Shown here: positions 25,082 through 33,807 of the stretch, piece after piece
Numbering within the stretch: position 1 is the first letter of the stretch
How the letters are laid out: every line of letters starts with the position of its first letter
NCBI RefSeq assembly: GCF_000160455.2
Contig: NZ_ACJX03000001.1
Coordinates: 1,250,001-1,314,000, forward strand
Length of the DNA: 64,000 bases
DNA from: Acetomicrobium hydrogeniformans ATCC BAA-1850
Lineage (GTDB): Bacteria; Synergistota; Synergistia; Synergistales; Acetomicrobiaceae
Direction: 5' to 3'
The notes under the pieces: generated by a model
Database searches by the model: none
What the model was told of the DNA's origin: nothing
The model's input: the letters and a program-made list of their open reading frames with translations, nothing else
Program-made: the position numbers and the translations under genes

Positions 25082-25729
25082 GTGAGGCGTCTCATATTTT
25101 TGCGCCATGGCAAGACAGAGTGGAACGGGCAATTTCGATATCAGGGCAAAACCGATGTTCCTCTTAACGACGAAGGTCGCATGCAGGCCGACCGGACGGC
25201 ATTGAGATTGAATTCCCTAAAGGTTGACGTCATATATGCAAGCGTGCTTTCCCGTGCAAGAGAAACTGCCGAAAGAGTATCAAGGCATTTAGGCACACCT
25301 TTGGGCGGTTTGCTGGAAGAACTGGTGGAAATGGATTTTGGCAATTGGGAAGGGATGCAGGTAGCAGAAGTAGAAAATGCCTACAAAGAAGTTTACGCTC
25401 AGTGGAGAAAATTCCCCGAAAAGGTCAAAATCCCCGGCGGGGAAAGCTTCGTTGAAGTTGTGGAGCGCGTTAATCGGGGAATGAAGAAAATTTTGGACGA
25501 CGGAGGCGAAAACGTCTTGATCGTTGCCCACGGAGGTTCCATAAGGGCTGCCCTAACAGGATTTTTTGCGATGGATGCCTCTGCGGCCTGGAGGACAAGG
25601 ATCGACAACTGCAGTTTGACCTCCCTTGAGCTCTGGAGGGATCGGGTAATGTTGAGCTTTACAAATGACACACTTCACCTTCTCGTCGAAGACCCCGATT
25701 TCGTTCGCAATCTTCCCGTTTTGATTTAA
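25082..25729 (+). CDS. Histidine phosphatase family protein (phosphoglycerate mutase-like)
   Basis: A 215-residue member of the branch-1 histidine phosphatase family. The catalytic R-H-G is at residues 8-10 (F-L-R-H-G-K-T-E-W-N), with the second His in V-A-H-G-G-S-I-R and a typical L-x-E-x-x-x-G-x-W-E-G acid loop. Such proteins include cofactor-dependent phosphoglycerate mutases, CobC-type alpha-ribazole phosphatases and broad phosphatases; the substrate cannot be told from sequence. GTG start with a G-A-G-G-T-G ribosome site. A paralogue is at 57611-58264. Confidence 0.9.
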   Translation: MRRLIFLRHGKTEWNGQFRYQGKTDVPLNDEGRMQADRTALRLNSLKVDVIYASVLSRARETAERVSRHLGTPLGGLLEELVEMDFGNWEGMQVAEVENAYKEVYAQWRKFPEKVKIPGGESFVEVVERVNRGMKKILDDGGENVLIVAHGGSIRAALTGFFAMDASAAWRTRIDNCSLTSLELWRDRVMLSFTNDTLHLLVEDPDFVRNLPVLI

Positions 25730-25751
25730 CCTTCAAGAGGGGGATTTTACG

Positions 25752-26321
25752 ATGGATGGTTACGAGCCAATTTATCCCGAAGGTGATACAACCTCCGAAG
25801 AAAATTTGTGGCAAAGGATAAAATTCGGTGACGAAAAAGCCAGGGAAGAAGTGATAATTTCTTATAGACCTATGGTTTTTTGGCTTGCTAAGAAGTTTCA
25901 CGTACCCTCCGATTCCTATCAGGATTTGATACAGGAGGGAATGGTGGCACTAATCGAGGCAGTGGATAGGTACGATGCCAAAAGAGGTACTAAGTTCATC
26001 ACCTACGCCTATTATCGTATTAAGGGACGTATGGTGAATTTTCTCGAAAGATCGGAAGCAAGAGCGCCCGAGCCCGTCGATATCGACGACCATCTCTACG
26101 AAAGCAATATGGCCAGCTTCGACGATGAGGGCTGGTTGATCGATCTTGAGGCGGCTATTCGATCTTTGAGCGAAAGAGAAGCTGAGATAGTAAAAGCCGT
26201 AGACTTAAACGGGTTATCCGTTAAGGAAGTTGCCCGGAAAAAGGGTGTCGATATAAGCTACATCTATAGGTTGAGGAGAAGGGCCATAGCGAAGCTAAAA
26301 AAGGTTTTGGGAGCAACTTAA
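25752..26321 (+). CDS. Small RNA polymerase sigma-70 family factor
   Basis: A 189-residue sigma factor with region 2 (about 30-100: D-L-I-Q-E-G-M-V-A-L-I-E-A-V-D-R-Y-D, then F-I-T-Y-A-Y-Y-R-I-K-G-R-M) and region 4 (about 132-186: L-S-x-R-E-A-E-I-V, helix-turn-helix S-V-K-E-V-A-R-K-K-G-V-D-I-S-Y-I-Y-R-L). Region 3 is absent or very short, so it is an alternative factor, not RpoD or FliA. A membrane protein gene and bamA follow in the same direction, suggesting control of envelope functions; that is inference. Confidence 0.9.
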   Translation: MDGYEPIYPEGDTTSEENLWQRIKFGDEKAREEVIISYRPMVFWLAKKFHVPSDSYQDLIQEGMVALIEAVDRYDAKRGTKFITYAYYRIKGRMVNFLERSEARAPEPVDIDDHLYESNMASFDDEGWLIDLEAAIRSLSEREAEIVKAVDLNGLSVKEVARKKGVDISYIYRLRRRAIAKLKKVLGAT

Positions 26322-26353
26322 GCGGTTTTTATTTTTATTTGGGGGGACTTACC

Positions 26354-27004
26354 GTGGAGAGACGTCTTTTGAGGATAAGACGTTGGATCGACAGAAGTAT
26401 AGAGGCCTGCAGGCGAGGCAGGCCAAGGGATGTGGTCGTCGAACTTGAATGTGCCGAGGCGGAGATGCGAATCGCCAGGGAAGAAATTCTGACCCTCATA
26501 TCAGGTTCAAAAAGCCATCGCATCTTTTTGCCGTTGAAGCAGGCCTTCGTGTCTATACTAGTGGCAGCTGTCTTTTTAGTAGCGCTGGCTTTGCCGACCT
26601 CTATGGAGGTGATCGAAGACAGCGGCAAAAGAGCGCAGGCTTCAAGGCCGAGAGATGTCGAATCCCTTCGTTTGAGTCTGATAACCGATGAAGAGGAAAG
26701 GCTTATCATGGCTTTGCGAAAAAGTTTAAGCGACACAAACCTGGGGCGCTTCTACGATCCGGGAGAAGCTTCCGTGGCTGAGGCGAAGCCCGAGGAAAAG
26801 GAAACCTTAAAGGGCAAAAAGGACGACCTTGGCAGGAAAGATTTTGCGAAAAACGGAAAAAATGAGTCAAAGGACTTACCCGAAGAGAAAAAGAGTGGTG
26901 TATCATTTGAGGAAGCCATGTTGGAGGATTTCTTGAGGTTGGTTCGCCTTGGAGAGAAAGCCCTCAAGGGTCAAGAAGAGGCTGCCGTAGAGTTTTCAAA
27001 TTGA
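26354..27004 (+). CDS. Single-span membrane protein, unknown, paired with a sigma factor
   Basis: Not recognised. The 216-residue product has a basic, helical N-terminal cytoplasmic part (about 1-55), one membrane helix (about 62-82) and a charged exterior part with a long Lys/Glu low-complexity stretch (about 135-180) and a final acidic helix. The topology is that of a membrane anti-sigma factor, but the zinc motif H-x-x-x-C-x-x-C is absent. GTG 26354 was chosen for the G-G-G-G-G-G-A at 26341-26347. It lies 32 bases after the sigma gene and 16 bases before bamA. Confidence 0.78.
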   Translation: MERRLLRIRRWIDRSIEACRRGRPRDVVVELECAEAEMRIAREEILTLISGSKSHRIFLPLKQAFVSILVAAVFLVALALPTSMEVIEDSGKRAQASRPRDVESLRLSLITDEEERLIMALRKSLSDTNLGRFYDPGEASVAEAKPEEKETLKGKKDDLGRKDFAKNGKNESKDLPEEKKSGVSFEEAMLEDFLRLVRLGEKALKGQEEAAVEFSN

Positions 27005-27020
27005 AGGAGTGATCTCGGGG

Positions 27021-28895
27021 ATGAAATTTTTCACTAGAATCGTGATATTTAGCTTAGTTTTCATGCTTGTAAATTCACCCCTTGCTTTTGCCCAGACGAT
27101 GCCCAACGTCGTGGCCGTAGAGGTAGAGGGCAATCGGCAGGTGGACACCAACTACATACTGTCAATAGTCGGCACAAAAGCAGGCCAACCAGCAGATCGG
27201 GAACAGATCGATAAGGATGTAGAGGCCATATATAATTTGGGCTTTTTCTCCTATGTCGACGTCAGAGTCGAGCCTGTAGCGGATGGCATCAAGGTAGTTT
27301 ACGTGGTACAGGAAAACCCTGTCGTAAAGGAAATAAGGTTTGAAGGAAACGAAGTATATAGCGAGGATGAACTTAAAGAGCTTGTCTTTACGAAGCCGGG
27401 CAACATCTTCAACTCCGTCTTCTTCAGGCACGACCTCGAGAGAATCAGAAACAAATACCAGGATGACGGCTATGCGATGATGCGAGTGCGTGATGTGCAA
27501 ATTGAAGAAGGCGTCATTACGGTAAAGATACTTGAACCCAAAGTCGGAGAAATTGCCGTGCAGGGAAACGAAAAAACCCAGACTTACGTTATAGAGCGGG
27601 AGATAAAGCTAAAACCGGGAGATCATTTCAACGCCAAGGTATTGAGACACTCCCTCAACAAGCTTCAGAGGATGGGGTACTTCGAGACGGTGAACGTCGG
27701 TTTCGAGCCCACTCAGGACCCCGCCTTCGTAAACATCATAGTCTCAGTGGAGGAGCAGAGAACCGGAAGGATTGGCCTTACCATAGGTCACGGCTCAAGC
27801 AGCGGATGGAGCGGCGGCTTGTCTTACGAGGACACCAACTGGAAGGGGTTGGGCCATACCGCGTCTGTCGGATTTGAGACGGGTAAACGGGACCAATATT
27901 GGATCACCTATGAAGAGCCCTTTATGGATGTCGATTATTACTCTTGGAGAGTAAACCTCTATAGGTGGGAGTGGGACGACATAGAAAACTACATAGGTGG
28001 GGAATCGGTCTTCGAGTACGAAGAAACCAGGACCGGCATATCCGTGGGAGCGGGCAAGAAGTTCAAACGCGATCCCAGGTTTAGCTGGTATGCAACGCTT
28101 GATTGGCACGATTCGGATATACCCTACGATGATATACGTTGGTACAGTGATTTCCTCATAGCGGCGGAGGAAGTTCGAAAGACTGATACCACCGGGAAAT
28201 ATAAAGACAAGACTGTGGAAGAAATTAAAAGGATATACTTCGACGAACACATGCAATCGGGAAAGACCTTCTCCATCACGGGCAGGCTGCAACGTTCTAC
28301 TTTGGACGAGTATTTGAGCTATCCAAAGGGAGATGTCGTCAGCTTAAACGTAGAACAGGCGCTGGATTTCCTGGGCAGCGACTGGGACTTCACCAAATAT
28401 TGGCTCGAAGCCAGATATTACACGCCCGTAACCAGAATAGGGGAGATCTTCGATATCGACCTTGGGACGGAAGACACGCCCGTGATTTTCGCCGCCCGCG
28501 TGAGGGCAGGCTTTTCAAGCGGCGAAATTCCATTCATGGATCATTATTTCTTGGGTGGAGACAGAGACCTTCGCGGTTACGAAGAGGACGAGTTTTACGG
28601 TACGGAGATGTTTTTGGCCAATTTCGAGTTGAGGATACCCATCGAGCAGGCCTTTGGGCTGGTATTCTTCTACGACGCCGGAAACGCCTGGGGGGATAGC
28701 GATCCTTTGATAGATCAACTTTATAGAACCGTAGGCCGTGGCGAAAGGCGGTCTTCCAGCTTCGACCTGTCGGATCTGCATGATTCTTACGGCATTGGAG
28801 TTCGCGTGAGAACACCCCTCGGCAACTTGCGCATAGATCTGGCCGAAGGAGAATACGAAACCTACACGCACTTCGGGTTCGGCGAGCTCTTCTAA
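27021..28895 (+). CDS. bamA: Outer membrane protein assembly factor BamA
   Basis: BamA inserts beta-barrel proteins into the outer membrane. The 624-residue product has a signal peptide (about 1-24, ending A-F-A-Q) and three POTRA domains (about 27-95, 96-170, 172-245) instead of the five of proteobacteria. A C-terminal 16-strand barrel follows, with the conserved L6 motif D-R-D-L-R-G-Y and a terminal Phe. I chose ATG 27021, which gives a clean signal peptide, over GTG 27009. It opens a long run of lipid A genes and proves a diderm envelope. Confidence 0.95.
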   Translation: MKFFTRIVIFSLVFMLVNSPLAFAQTMPNVVAVEVEGNRQVDTNYILSIVGTKAGQPADREQIDKDVEAIYNLGFFSYVDVRVEPVADGIKVVYVVQENPVVKEIRFEGNEVYSEDELKELVFTKPGNIFNSVFFRHDLERIRNKYQDDGYAMMRVRDVQIEEGVITVKILEPKVGEIAVQGNEKTQTYVIEREIKLKPGDHFNAKVLRHSLNKLQRMGYFETVNVGFEPTQDPAFVNIIVSVEEQRTGRIGLTIGHGSSSGWSGGLSYEDTNWKGLGHTASVGFETGKRDQYWITYEEPFMDVDYYSWRVNLYRWEWDDIENYIGGESVFEYEETRTGISVGAGKKFKRDPRFSWYATLDWHDSDIPYDDIRWYSDFLIAAEEVRKTDTTGKYKDKTVEEIKRIYFDEHMQSGKTFSITGRLQRSTLDEYLSYPKGDVVSLNVEQALDFLGSDWDFTKYWLEARYYTPVTRIGEIFDIDLGTEDTPVIFAARVRAGFSSGEIPFMDHYFLGGDRDLRGYEEDEFYGTEMFLANFELRIPIEQAFGLVFFYDAGNAWGDSDPLIDQLYRTVGRGERRSSSFDLSDLHDSYGIGVRVRTPLGNLRIDLAEGEYETYTHFGFGELF

Positions 28896-28904
28896 AGATG
28901 GGTC

Positions 28905-30152
28905 ATGAGGCAGCTTAGGGGGGCGACAAAAGGGATCTTTTTTCTCCTTCTTTGGGCGAGCTTTTTCTGCGGGGCCGCTCATGGGGATGTGAAAGTCTCT
29001 TTGACGGGACCTCCCGAATGGCTTGCTGTGGCAATGAGAGAAAGCGTCATTGCCGTCATGAATGAGATGCCCGACTACGAAGTGAGCCGACAGGAAAGAC
29101 TTCTTCGCATGGTATCGGAGAGGATCTTCGAGGGATATGAAATAAAGCGTGTGAACATAACGGGAGAAAGAGAGGTATTTATGGACTTTGTGCCAAAGGC
29201 AAAGCCCAAATGGAAGGTCGCCATCTCCGCTCCCAGACTGAGACAACCCTGTGACGGCTGGTTTTTAAAGGATATTTCTGGGGTTGATGAAAAATTACAA
29301 AATATGCTGAAAGGCGTTCCCGTAGAGGCTTTAAAATGGGCTGATGAGGTGTTTTTGAGGGAAGTTAAAGGGATCGTCTCCTCCCGCCTTCCCGGTTGGG
29401 AGCCTCACGTTTTGGTGAGCCGAGAGGGCGATTTTCACGTTGTTAACATATCCTTCACGGCGACTCAGGATCTGATATTGGCCTTCGATGCCCACATTTT
29501 TTCCAGGTCCCTGCCCTCCTTTTGGCAGTATGACATGCGCGAGAAGATGGCTGAAAGCCTATCTCCCTTCGTCGGGATTCCCGTTAGCTGGGCTGCCAAG
29601 CACGAGAGGGATATAGAGCTTATTGTCGAGGAAAAATTGAAAGATATGTCATTTGCCGATACAGCAAAGATAGAAGTAGACACCGAATTTATGCCCTCGA
29701 GGATTGCAAGGGTCGAAACGAACGTAGAAAGCAAAAGATATGCATTCTACGTTTGGGGGGCAGCTTACGGCGGAACGGAGGACAAATCCACTGAACTGGG
29801 GTTGCACTTCGGACGTAAGGCACAACCTTTTCCATCTTGGGATGTGGAACTTTACGGAGAGGCCATCCTTTTTTTAGATGACGGAGACAGCGAAGAGAGG
29901 TTGGGGTTGAGGTGGTCTCCCTACAGAGATATTTGGTTGGGCACCGAGAGAGAACTTGAGGAAGATAAGACTTGGTATAGACTGTGGATAGAAGGCGGCA
30001 TCAAGGCCTTTTACGCTTGGTGGCGCTATTCCGAGGATAGCGAAAACAATGCTGCATTGGGCTACCGCTTTACGGAACATCTTTCCTTGGAGATCTACCT
30101 GGATGAGCGAGACGATGACGAGGTCAGCGTGCGAGCGGTAGGCAATTTTTGA
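28905..30152 (+). CDS. Predicted outer-membrane beta-barrel protein, unknown family
   Basis: Not recognised as a named family. The 415-residue product has a signal peptide (about 1-27, ending A-A-H-G), a soluble region (about 28-270) that may hold POTRA-like alpha/beta units, and a C-terminal part (about 275-415). That part shows alternating strands rich in Tyr/Trp/Phe (Y-A-F-Y-V-W-G-A-A-Y, W-D-V-E-L-Y-G-E-A-I-L-F, H-L-S-L-E-I-Y-L) and ends in a terminal Phe, the mark of BamA substrates. It is too short for a 16-strand barrel; about 8 strands are likely. It follows bamA by 9 bases and precedes lpxD, so a role in outer-membrane or LPS assembly is plausible. Confidence 0.8.
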   Translation: MRQLRGATKGIFFLLLWASFFCGAAHGDVKVSLTGPPEWLAVAMRESVIAVMNEMPDYEVSRQERLLRMVSERIFEGYEIKRVNITGEREVFMDFVPKAKPKWKVAISAPRLRQPCDGWFLKDISGVDEKLQNMLKGVPVEALKWADEVFLREVKGIVSSRLPGWEPHVLVSREGDFHVVNISFTATQDLILAFDAHIFSRSLPSFWQYDMREKMAESLSPFVGIPVSWAAKHERDIELIVEEKLKDMSFADTAKIEVDTEFMPSRIARVETNVESKRYAFYVWGAAYGGTEDKSTELGLHFGRKAQPFPSWDVELYGEAILFLDDGDSEERLGLRWSPYRDIWLGTERELEEDKTWYRLWIEGGIKAFYAWWRYSEDSENNAALGYRFTEHLSLEIYLDERDDDEVSVRAVGNF

Positions 30153-30174
30153 GGTTTTTGAAAGGAAGAGAGCT

Positions 30175-31242
30175 ATGAAGAATTTCGACAGGGCCTGGAG
30201 TCTTTCCAAAGTTGCGACTTATTTGGAGGGCAGGTTGGCGGGAGATCCGGAAGAAGTCGTTTTGGGGATTGCTTCCCCCGAGGAGGCCGCCCCAAATTAT
30301 CTATGCGTCGTGTGGGAGAAGAAGTGGCTTCAGAAGCTGGGGGAGAAGGTTTTTGTGATAGCTCCCGTAAATTGGTTGAGTCCCGGCCAAAGCGGAGTGG
30401 AGATCGAAGATCCGAAGAAGGCTTTGATTAAGTTGCTTTCCCTTTTCGAAAGACCGCGTTCCTCGCAAGGAGGCGTTCATCCTTCAGCCGTTGTACACGA
30501 AAGAGCTTCAGTGGATCCTTCCGCATATGTCGGTCCTTTGTGTGTAGTGGATGAGGGAGCCGTGATATCTGCTAACGCCATCCTTGAGGCACACGTTTAT
30601 GTCGGAAAAAACGTCTTTATTGGCGAAGGTACTGTAATTGAACCAAATGTGAGTATATACCACGATGTAACCTTGAAAAAAAGGTGTCTCATCCATGCAG
30701 GCGCTTCCCTTGGTTGCGAAGGGTTCGGATTTTACAACGACAAAAAGGGCCTTATAAAGATTCCTCAAGTTGGAGGTTTGTTGGTGGAAGACGACGTCGA
30801 GATCGGTGCCCTGACGAGCATAGACAGGGGAACAGTCGGGGATACCCATATAGGTTCAGGCACCAAGATAGGAGACAGCGTCCATATAGGTCATAACGCA
30901 AAAATAGGCTCAAACTGCATAATAGTAGCCATGACCGGAATCGCCGGAAGCGCGGTAATAGAAGATAACGTGATTATGGCCGCCCAAAGCGGTGTCAAGG
31001 ATCACGTAAAGGTAGGGAGAGGGACGATAGTGGCGGCCAAATCGGGGGTGACCAAGGACATTCCTCCGGGAATGATGGTCTCCGGTTTTCCGGCGAGAGA
31101 CCACAGGGAAGAATTAAAGATTCAGGCGTTAATGCAGAAGTTGCCCGAAATATACGAAAGGCTCGTACACCTGGAACAAAAATTAGGAGCGAAAGATTGC
31201 GATGGCAAAAAGAACGACCCTTCGAAGAACAATAGAAGTTAA
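30175..31242 (+). CDS. lpxD: UDP-3-O-acyl-glucosamine N-acyltransferase LpxD
   Basis: LpxD adds the second (N-linked) acyl chain in lipid A synthesis. The 355-residue product has an N-terminal uridine-binding domain (about 1-100) and a left-handed beta-helix of hexapeptide repeats (about 105-320). The active-site region is G-D-S-V-H-I-G-H-N-A-K-I-G, and the G-F-G-F-Y substrate loop is present. A C-terminal helix follows. Its 3' end overlaps lpxC by 41 bases. Confidence 0.96.
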   Translation: MKNFDRAWSLSKVATYLEGRLAGDPEEVVLGIASPEEAAPNYLCVVWEKKWLQKLGEKVFVIAPVNWLSPGQSGVEIEDPKKALIKLLSLFERPRSSQGGVHPSAVVHERASVDPSAYVGPLCVVDEGAVISANAILEAHVYVGKNVFIGEGTVIEPNVSIYHDVTLKKRCLIHAGASLGCEGFGFYNDKKGLIKIPQVGGLLVEDDVEIGALTSIDRGTVGDTHIGSGTKIGDSVHIGHNAKIGSNCIIVAMTGIAGSAVIEDNVIMAAQSGVKDHVKVGRGTIVAAKSGVTKDIPPGMMVSGFPARDHREELKIQALMQKLPEIYERLVHLEQKLGAKDCDGKKNDPSKNNRS

Positions 31243-32053
31243 GGGCAAGGGGCTTCACAGCGGAAGGGAGAGCGCTATTACCTTGATTCCCTCCTATCGG
31301 GAAAGTGGTATAATGATCTGCGCTTCGAAGGGGAAAAATCTTTATCCCATCGGAGATTGTGAGCTTTTCTCGCCCGGCAGGTCTACCTGTCTTGTTTTGC
31401 CCGATGGCGAGATAATTTATACCGTGGAACATCTTCTGGCATCCCTTTATGGTATGGGTGTTGATGATGCAGTTGTAGTCGTAGAGGGAGGAGAAGTCCC
31501 CATATTTGACGGCAGCGCTTTGCCATGGGCGGAGCGCATAAAAGATGCCGGTCTGGCGGAGAAGGATGACGGCGAAGAAGAGCCCATAAACTTGTCATCT
31601 CCCCTGCTTGTGGAAGACGACGAGGCTGGGGCGTGGGTTGCTTGTTTTCCCTCCGATGTTCTAAAAGTGAGCTATATAATATCCTTTGATAACGACTTCA
31701 TAGGGACGCAGGTCTTTTCTTCAGTCGTAACGGAGGAGACTTTCCTTAAAGATTTTGCTCCTGCCAGGACTTTCGTCAGGCTTGAAGATGTGGATGAGCT
31801 AAAAAAGCAGGGTTTGGCCTTAGGCGGTAGCCTGGACAATGCATTGGTGTTTGATGATAAGGGATTGGTAAACGATACTTTCTTGCGCTTTGAAAACGAA
31901 TGCGTCAGGCACAAGGCGGTGGATCTGCTGGGGGATCTGTCTTTAGTGGGCAAGTTACTTTGCGCTCACGTCGTCGGGTTTAAGGCTGGCCACAGGCTGC
32001 ATTTGCGGATGGTGGAACGTTTAAAACGGTTGTGCAGAGGTGATATGAGTTGA
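31202..32053 (+). CDS. lpxC: UDP-3-O-acyl-N-acetylglucosamine deacetylase LpxC
   Basis: LpxC is the zinc-dependent, committed step of lipid A synthesis. The 283-residue product keeps the zinc ligands H77 (V-E-H-L-L-A), H237 and D241 (R-H-K-A-V-D), and the catalytic H264 (A-G-H-R-L-H). ATG 31202 lies 41 bases inside lpxD, with T-A-G-G-A-G about 11 bases upstream, so translation is probably coupled. The order lpxD-lpxC-fabZ-lpxA is found in several diderms outside proteobacteria. Confidence 0.97.
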   Translation: MAKRTTLRRTIEVKGKGLHSGRESAITLIPSYRESGIMICASKGKNLYPIGDCELFSPGRSTCLVLPDGEIIYTVEHLLASLYGMGVDDAVVVVEGGEVPIFDGSALPWAERIKDAGLAEKDDGEEEPINLSSPLLVEDDEAGAWVACFPSDVLKVSYIISFDNDFIGTQVFSSVVTEETFLKDFAPARTFVRLEDVDELKKQGLALGGSLDNALVFDDKGLVNDTFLRFENECVRHKAVDLLGDLSLVGKLLCAHVVGFKAGHRLHLRMVERLKRLCRGDMS

Positions 32054-32517
32054 CGATTGACGAGGATAAAATTGTTGATATTGATATCCATAAAATAATG
32101 AAGTGCCTTCCCCATCGCTATCCCTTTTTGCTTGTAGACAGGATTTTGGAGCTCGGCGAAGGGAAAATAGTAGGGCTAAAAAATGTCACCATCAACGAGC
32201 CCTTCTTTCAGGGACATTTCCCCGATGAGCCTGTCATGCCGGGCGTGCTTGTCTTGGAGGCCATGGGTCAGGTCGCTGCCATGATGATAGTGCTCCGTCC
32301 GGACATGCAGGGGATGGTCACCTATTTGACGGGAGTGGATAAGGCCAGGTTCCGCAGGCCCGTATGTCCTGGCGATCAGTTGATCACGGAAGCGCTGGTG
32401 TGTAAGTTAAGAGGGCGCGTTGGACAGGTTAAGGCCACAGCCAGGGTTAATGACGAAATGGCAGCCGAGGCGACGTTTAGCTTCGTGGTGGCCAAGAATT
32501 TATTACAGAAGGGGTAA
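32050..32517 (+). CDS. fabZ: 3-hydroxyacyl-ACP dehydratase FabZ
   Basis: FabZ dehydrates 3-hydroxyacyl-ACP in fatty acid synthesis and competes with LpxA/LpxD for the same substrates. The 155-residue hotdog-fold product has L-P-H-R-Y-P-F-L-L-V-D-R-I, the catalytic His in Q-G-H-F-P, and Glu in P-G-V-L-V-L-E-A-M-G-Q. TTG start at 32050 overlaps the lpxC stop by 4 bases. Placement next to lpxC and lpxA keeps the balance between phospholipid and LPS synthesis in one transcript. Confidence 0.97.
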   Translation: MTIDEDKIVDIDIHKIMKCLPHRYPFLLVDRILELGEGKIVGLKNVTINEPFFQGHFPDEPVMPGVLVLEAMGQVAAMMIVLRPDMQGMVTYLTGVDKARFRRPVCPGDQLITEALVCKLRGRVGQVKATARVNDEMAAEATFSFVVAKNLLQKG

Positions 32518-32519
32518 CT

Positions 32520-33341
32520 ATGACGGTGACAATACATCCGACGGCAATAGTCTCTTCCGAAGCGGAGTTGGGGGAAGGGGTGGTGATTGGGCCCTATAGC
32601 ATTATAGAGCCCAATGTTCGTATAGGGAGAAATACATACATTGGATCCTATGTCAGGATTCTAAGCAACGTCGAAATAGGTAGCGACTGCAGGATATACG
32701 AAAACACCATACTTGGCGGCGAACCTCAGGATCACTCCTTCAAAGGCGAGATGACTAAGGTCATCATCGGCGATCGAACGATTATAAGAGAAAACGTTAC
32801 CGTGCATCGTGCCACGGGAAAGAACAATGTGACGCGAATAGGTGACGACGTATTTTTGATGGAAGGCGTCCATGTCGGGCATAACGTTAAAATAGGAAAC
32901 CAAGTTACGGTGGCAAATAAAAGCGGACTTGCAGGGCATTGCGAAGTCGAAGATAACGCCAATTTGGGCGGAATGGTAGGTGTTCATCAGTTCGTAAAGA
33001 TTGGTAAGTTGTGCATGGTTGGAGGCTTGTCAAAGGTCGTGAAGGATATTCCTCCCTTTACCATGGCAGACGGACGCCCGGCGAGGCTTTATGGGATAAA
33101 CAGGATTGGCTTGCAGAGGGCCGGTTTCAATTCGACCCAGAGGGATCACGTAAAGAAAATATATAAAAGGCTTTACCATAACGGTCTTCCCTTACGGCAG
33201 GCGCTGGATTTGATTCGCAACGAAGACGTCGAAGACCCTATAGTGAGGGAAATCGTGAGCTTCTTAGAGAAATCGCGCAGAGGATTGGCGCCCTGGCCGA
33301 GAGTACGTCCTACGTGGGAGATGTCGAATGATGAAGATTAA
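32520..33341 (+). CDS. lpxA: UDP-N-acetylglucosamine acyltransferase LpxA
   Basis: LpxA performs the first acylation of lipid A synthesis. The 273-residue product is a left-handed beta-helix of hexapeptide repeats (about 5-185). It carries the signature G-G-E-P-Q-D, the R-E-N-V-T-V-H-R-A-T segment, the catalytic His in V-H-V-G-H-N and a C-terminal helical domain. The start is ATG 32520, 2 bases after the fabZ stop. It overlaps kdsC by 14 bases. Confidence 0.97.
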   Translation: MTVTIHPTAIVSSEAELGEGVVIGPYSIIEPNVRIGRNTYIGSYVRILSNVEIGSDCRIYENTILGGEPQDHSFKGEMTKVIIGDRTIIRENVTVHRATGKNNVTRIGDDVFLMEGVHVGHNVKIGNQVTVANKSGLAGHCEVEDNANLGGMVGVHQFVKIGKLCMVGGLSKVVKDIPPFTMADGRPARLYGINRIGLQRAGFNSTQRDHVKKIYKRLYHNGLPLRQALDLIRNEDVEDPIVREIVSFLEKSRRGLAPWPRVRPTWEMSNDED

Positions 33342-33798
33342 GCTTTTGGCCATGGACGTGGATGGTACCTTGACCGATGGATCGGTATATATGGATGGAG
33401 AAGGACACGAATTCAAGCGCTTCGATATCCAGGATGGGATGGGTATTGCTCTCTTAAGGCGCGAGGGCATAGAAATAGCTTTAATAAGCGGCCGTTTTTC
33501 AGCGTCGACGGATCAGCGGGCCAAGGATCTAGGGATTTCTTTGGTCTTTAACGGCGTAAGGGATAAATTAGGCACCTTGAAGTCCTTAACCGAAAAATTG
33601 GGCTTGAGAGATGAGGAGGTAGCCTATATAGGCGACGACGTAAACGACATAGACTGTATCAAGTGGGCAGGCCTTGGCATTGCCGTTGCTAACGCGAGGC
33701 CTGAAGTCCTGGAAGCGGCCGGCTATATTACCAGGTCTTCTGGCGGCATGGGAGCTGTGAGGGAAGTGGCCGATTTATTGCTGAAAGAAGGAGTGTAG
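33328..33798 (+). CDS. kdsC: 3-deoxy-D-manno-octulosonate 8-phosphate phosphatase KdsC
   Basis: KdsC hydrolyses Kdo-8-phosphate to Kdo. The 156-residue product is a C0-type HAD phosphatase with D-V-D-G-T-L-T-D-G (about 9-17), the I-S-G-R motif II, a conserved Lys in V-R-D-K and the acid motif G-D-D-V-N-D. It has no cap insertion, as expected for KdsC, which works as a tetramer. It lies away from kdsA/kdsB/kdsD, which are 10 kb downstream in the same strand. Confidence 0.93.
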   Translation: MMKIKLLAMDVDGTLTDGSVYMDGEGHEFKRFDIQDGMGIALLRREGIEIALISGRFSASTDQRAKDLGISLVFNGVRDKLGTLKSLTEKLGLRDEEVAYIGDDVNDIDCIKWAGLGIAVANARPEVLEAAGYITRSSGGMGAVREVADLLLKEGV

Positions 33799-33807
33799 TT
33801 AGAGGTT

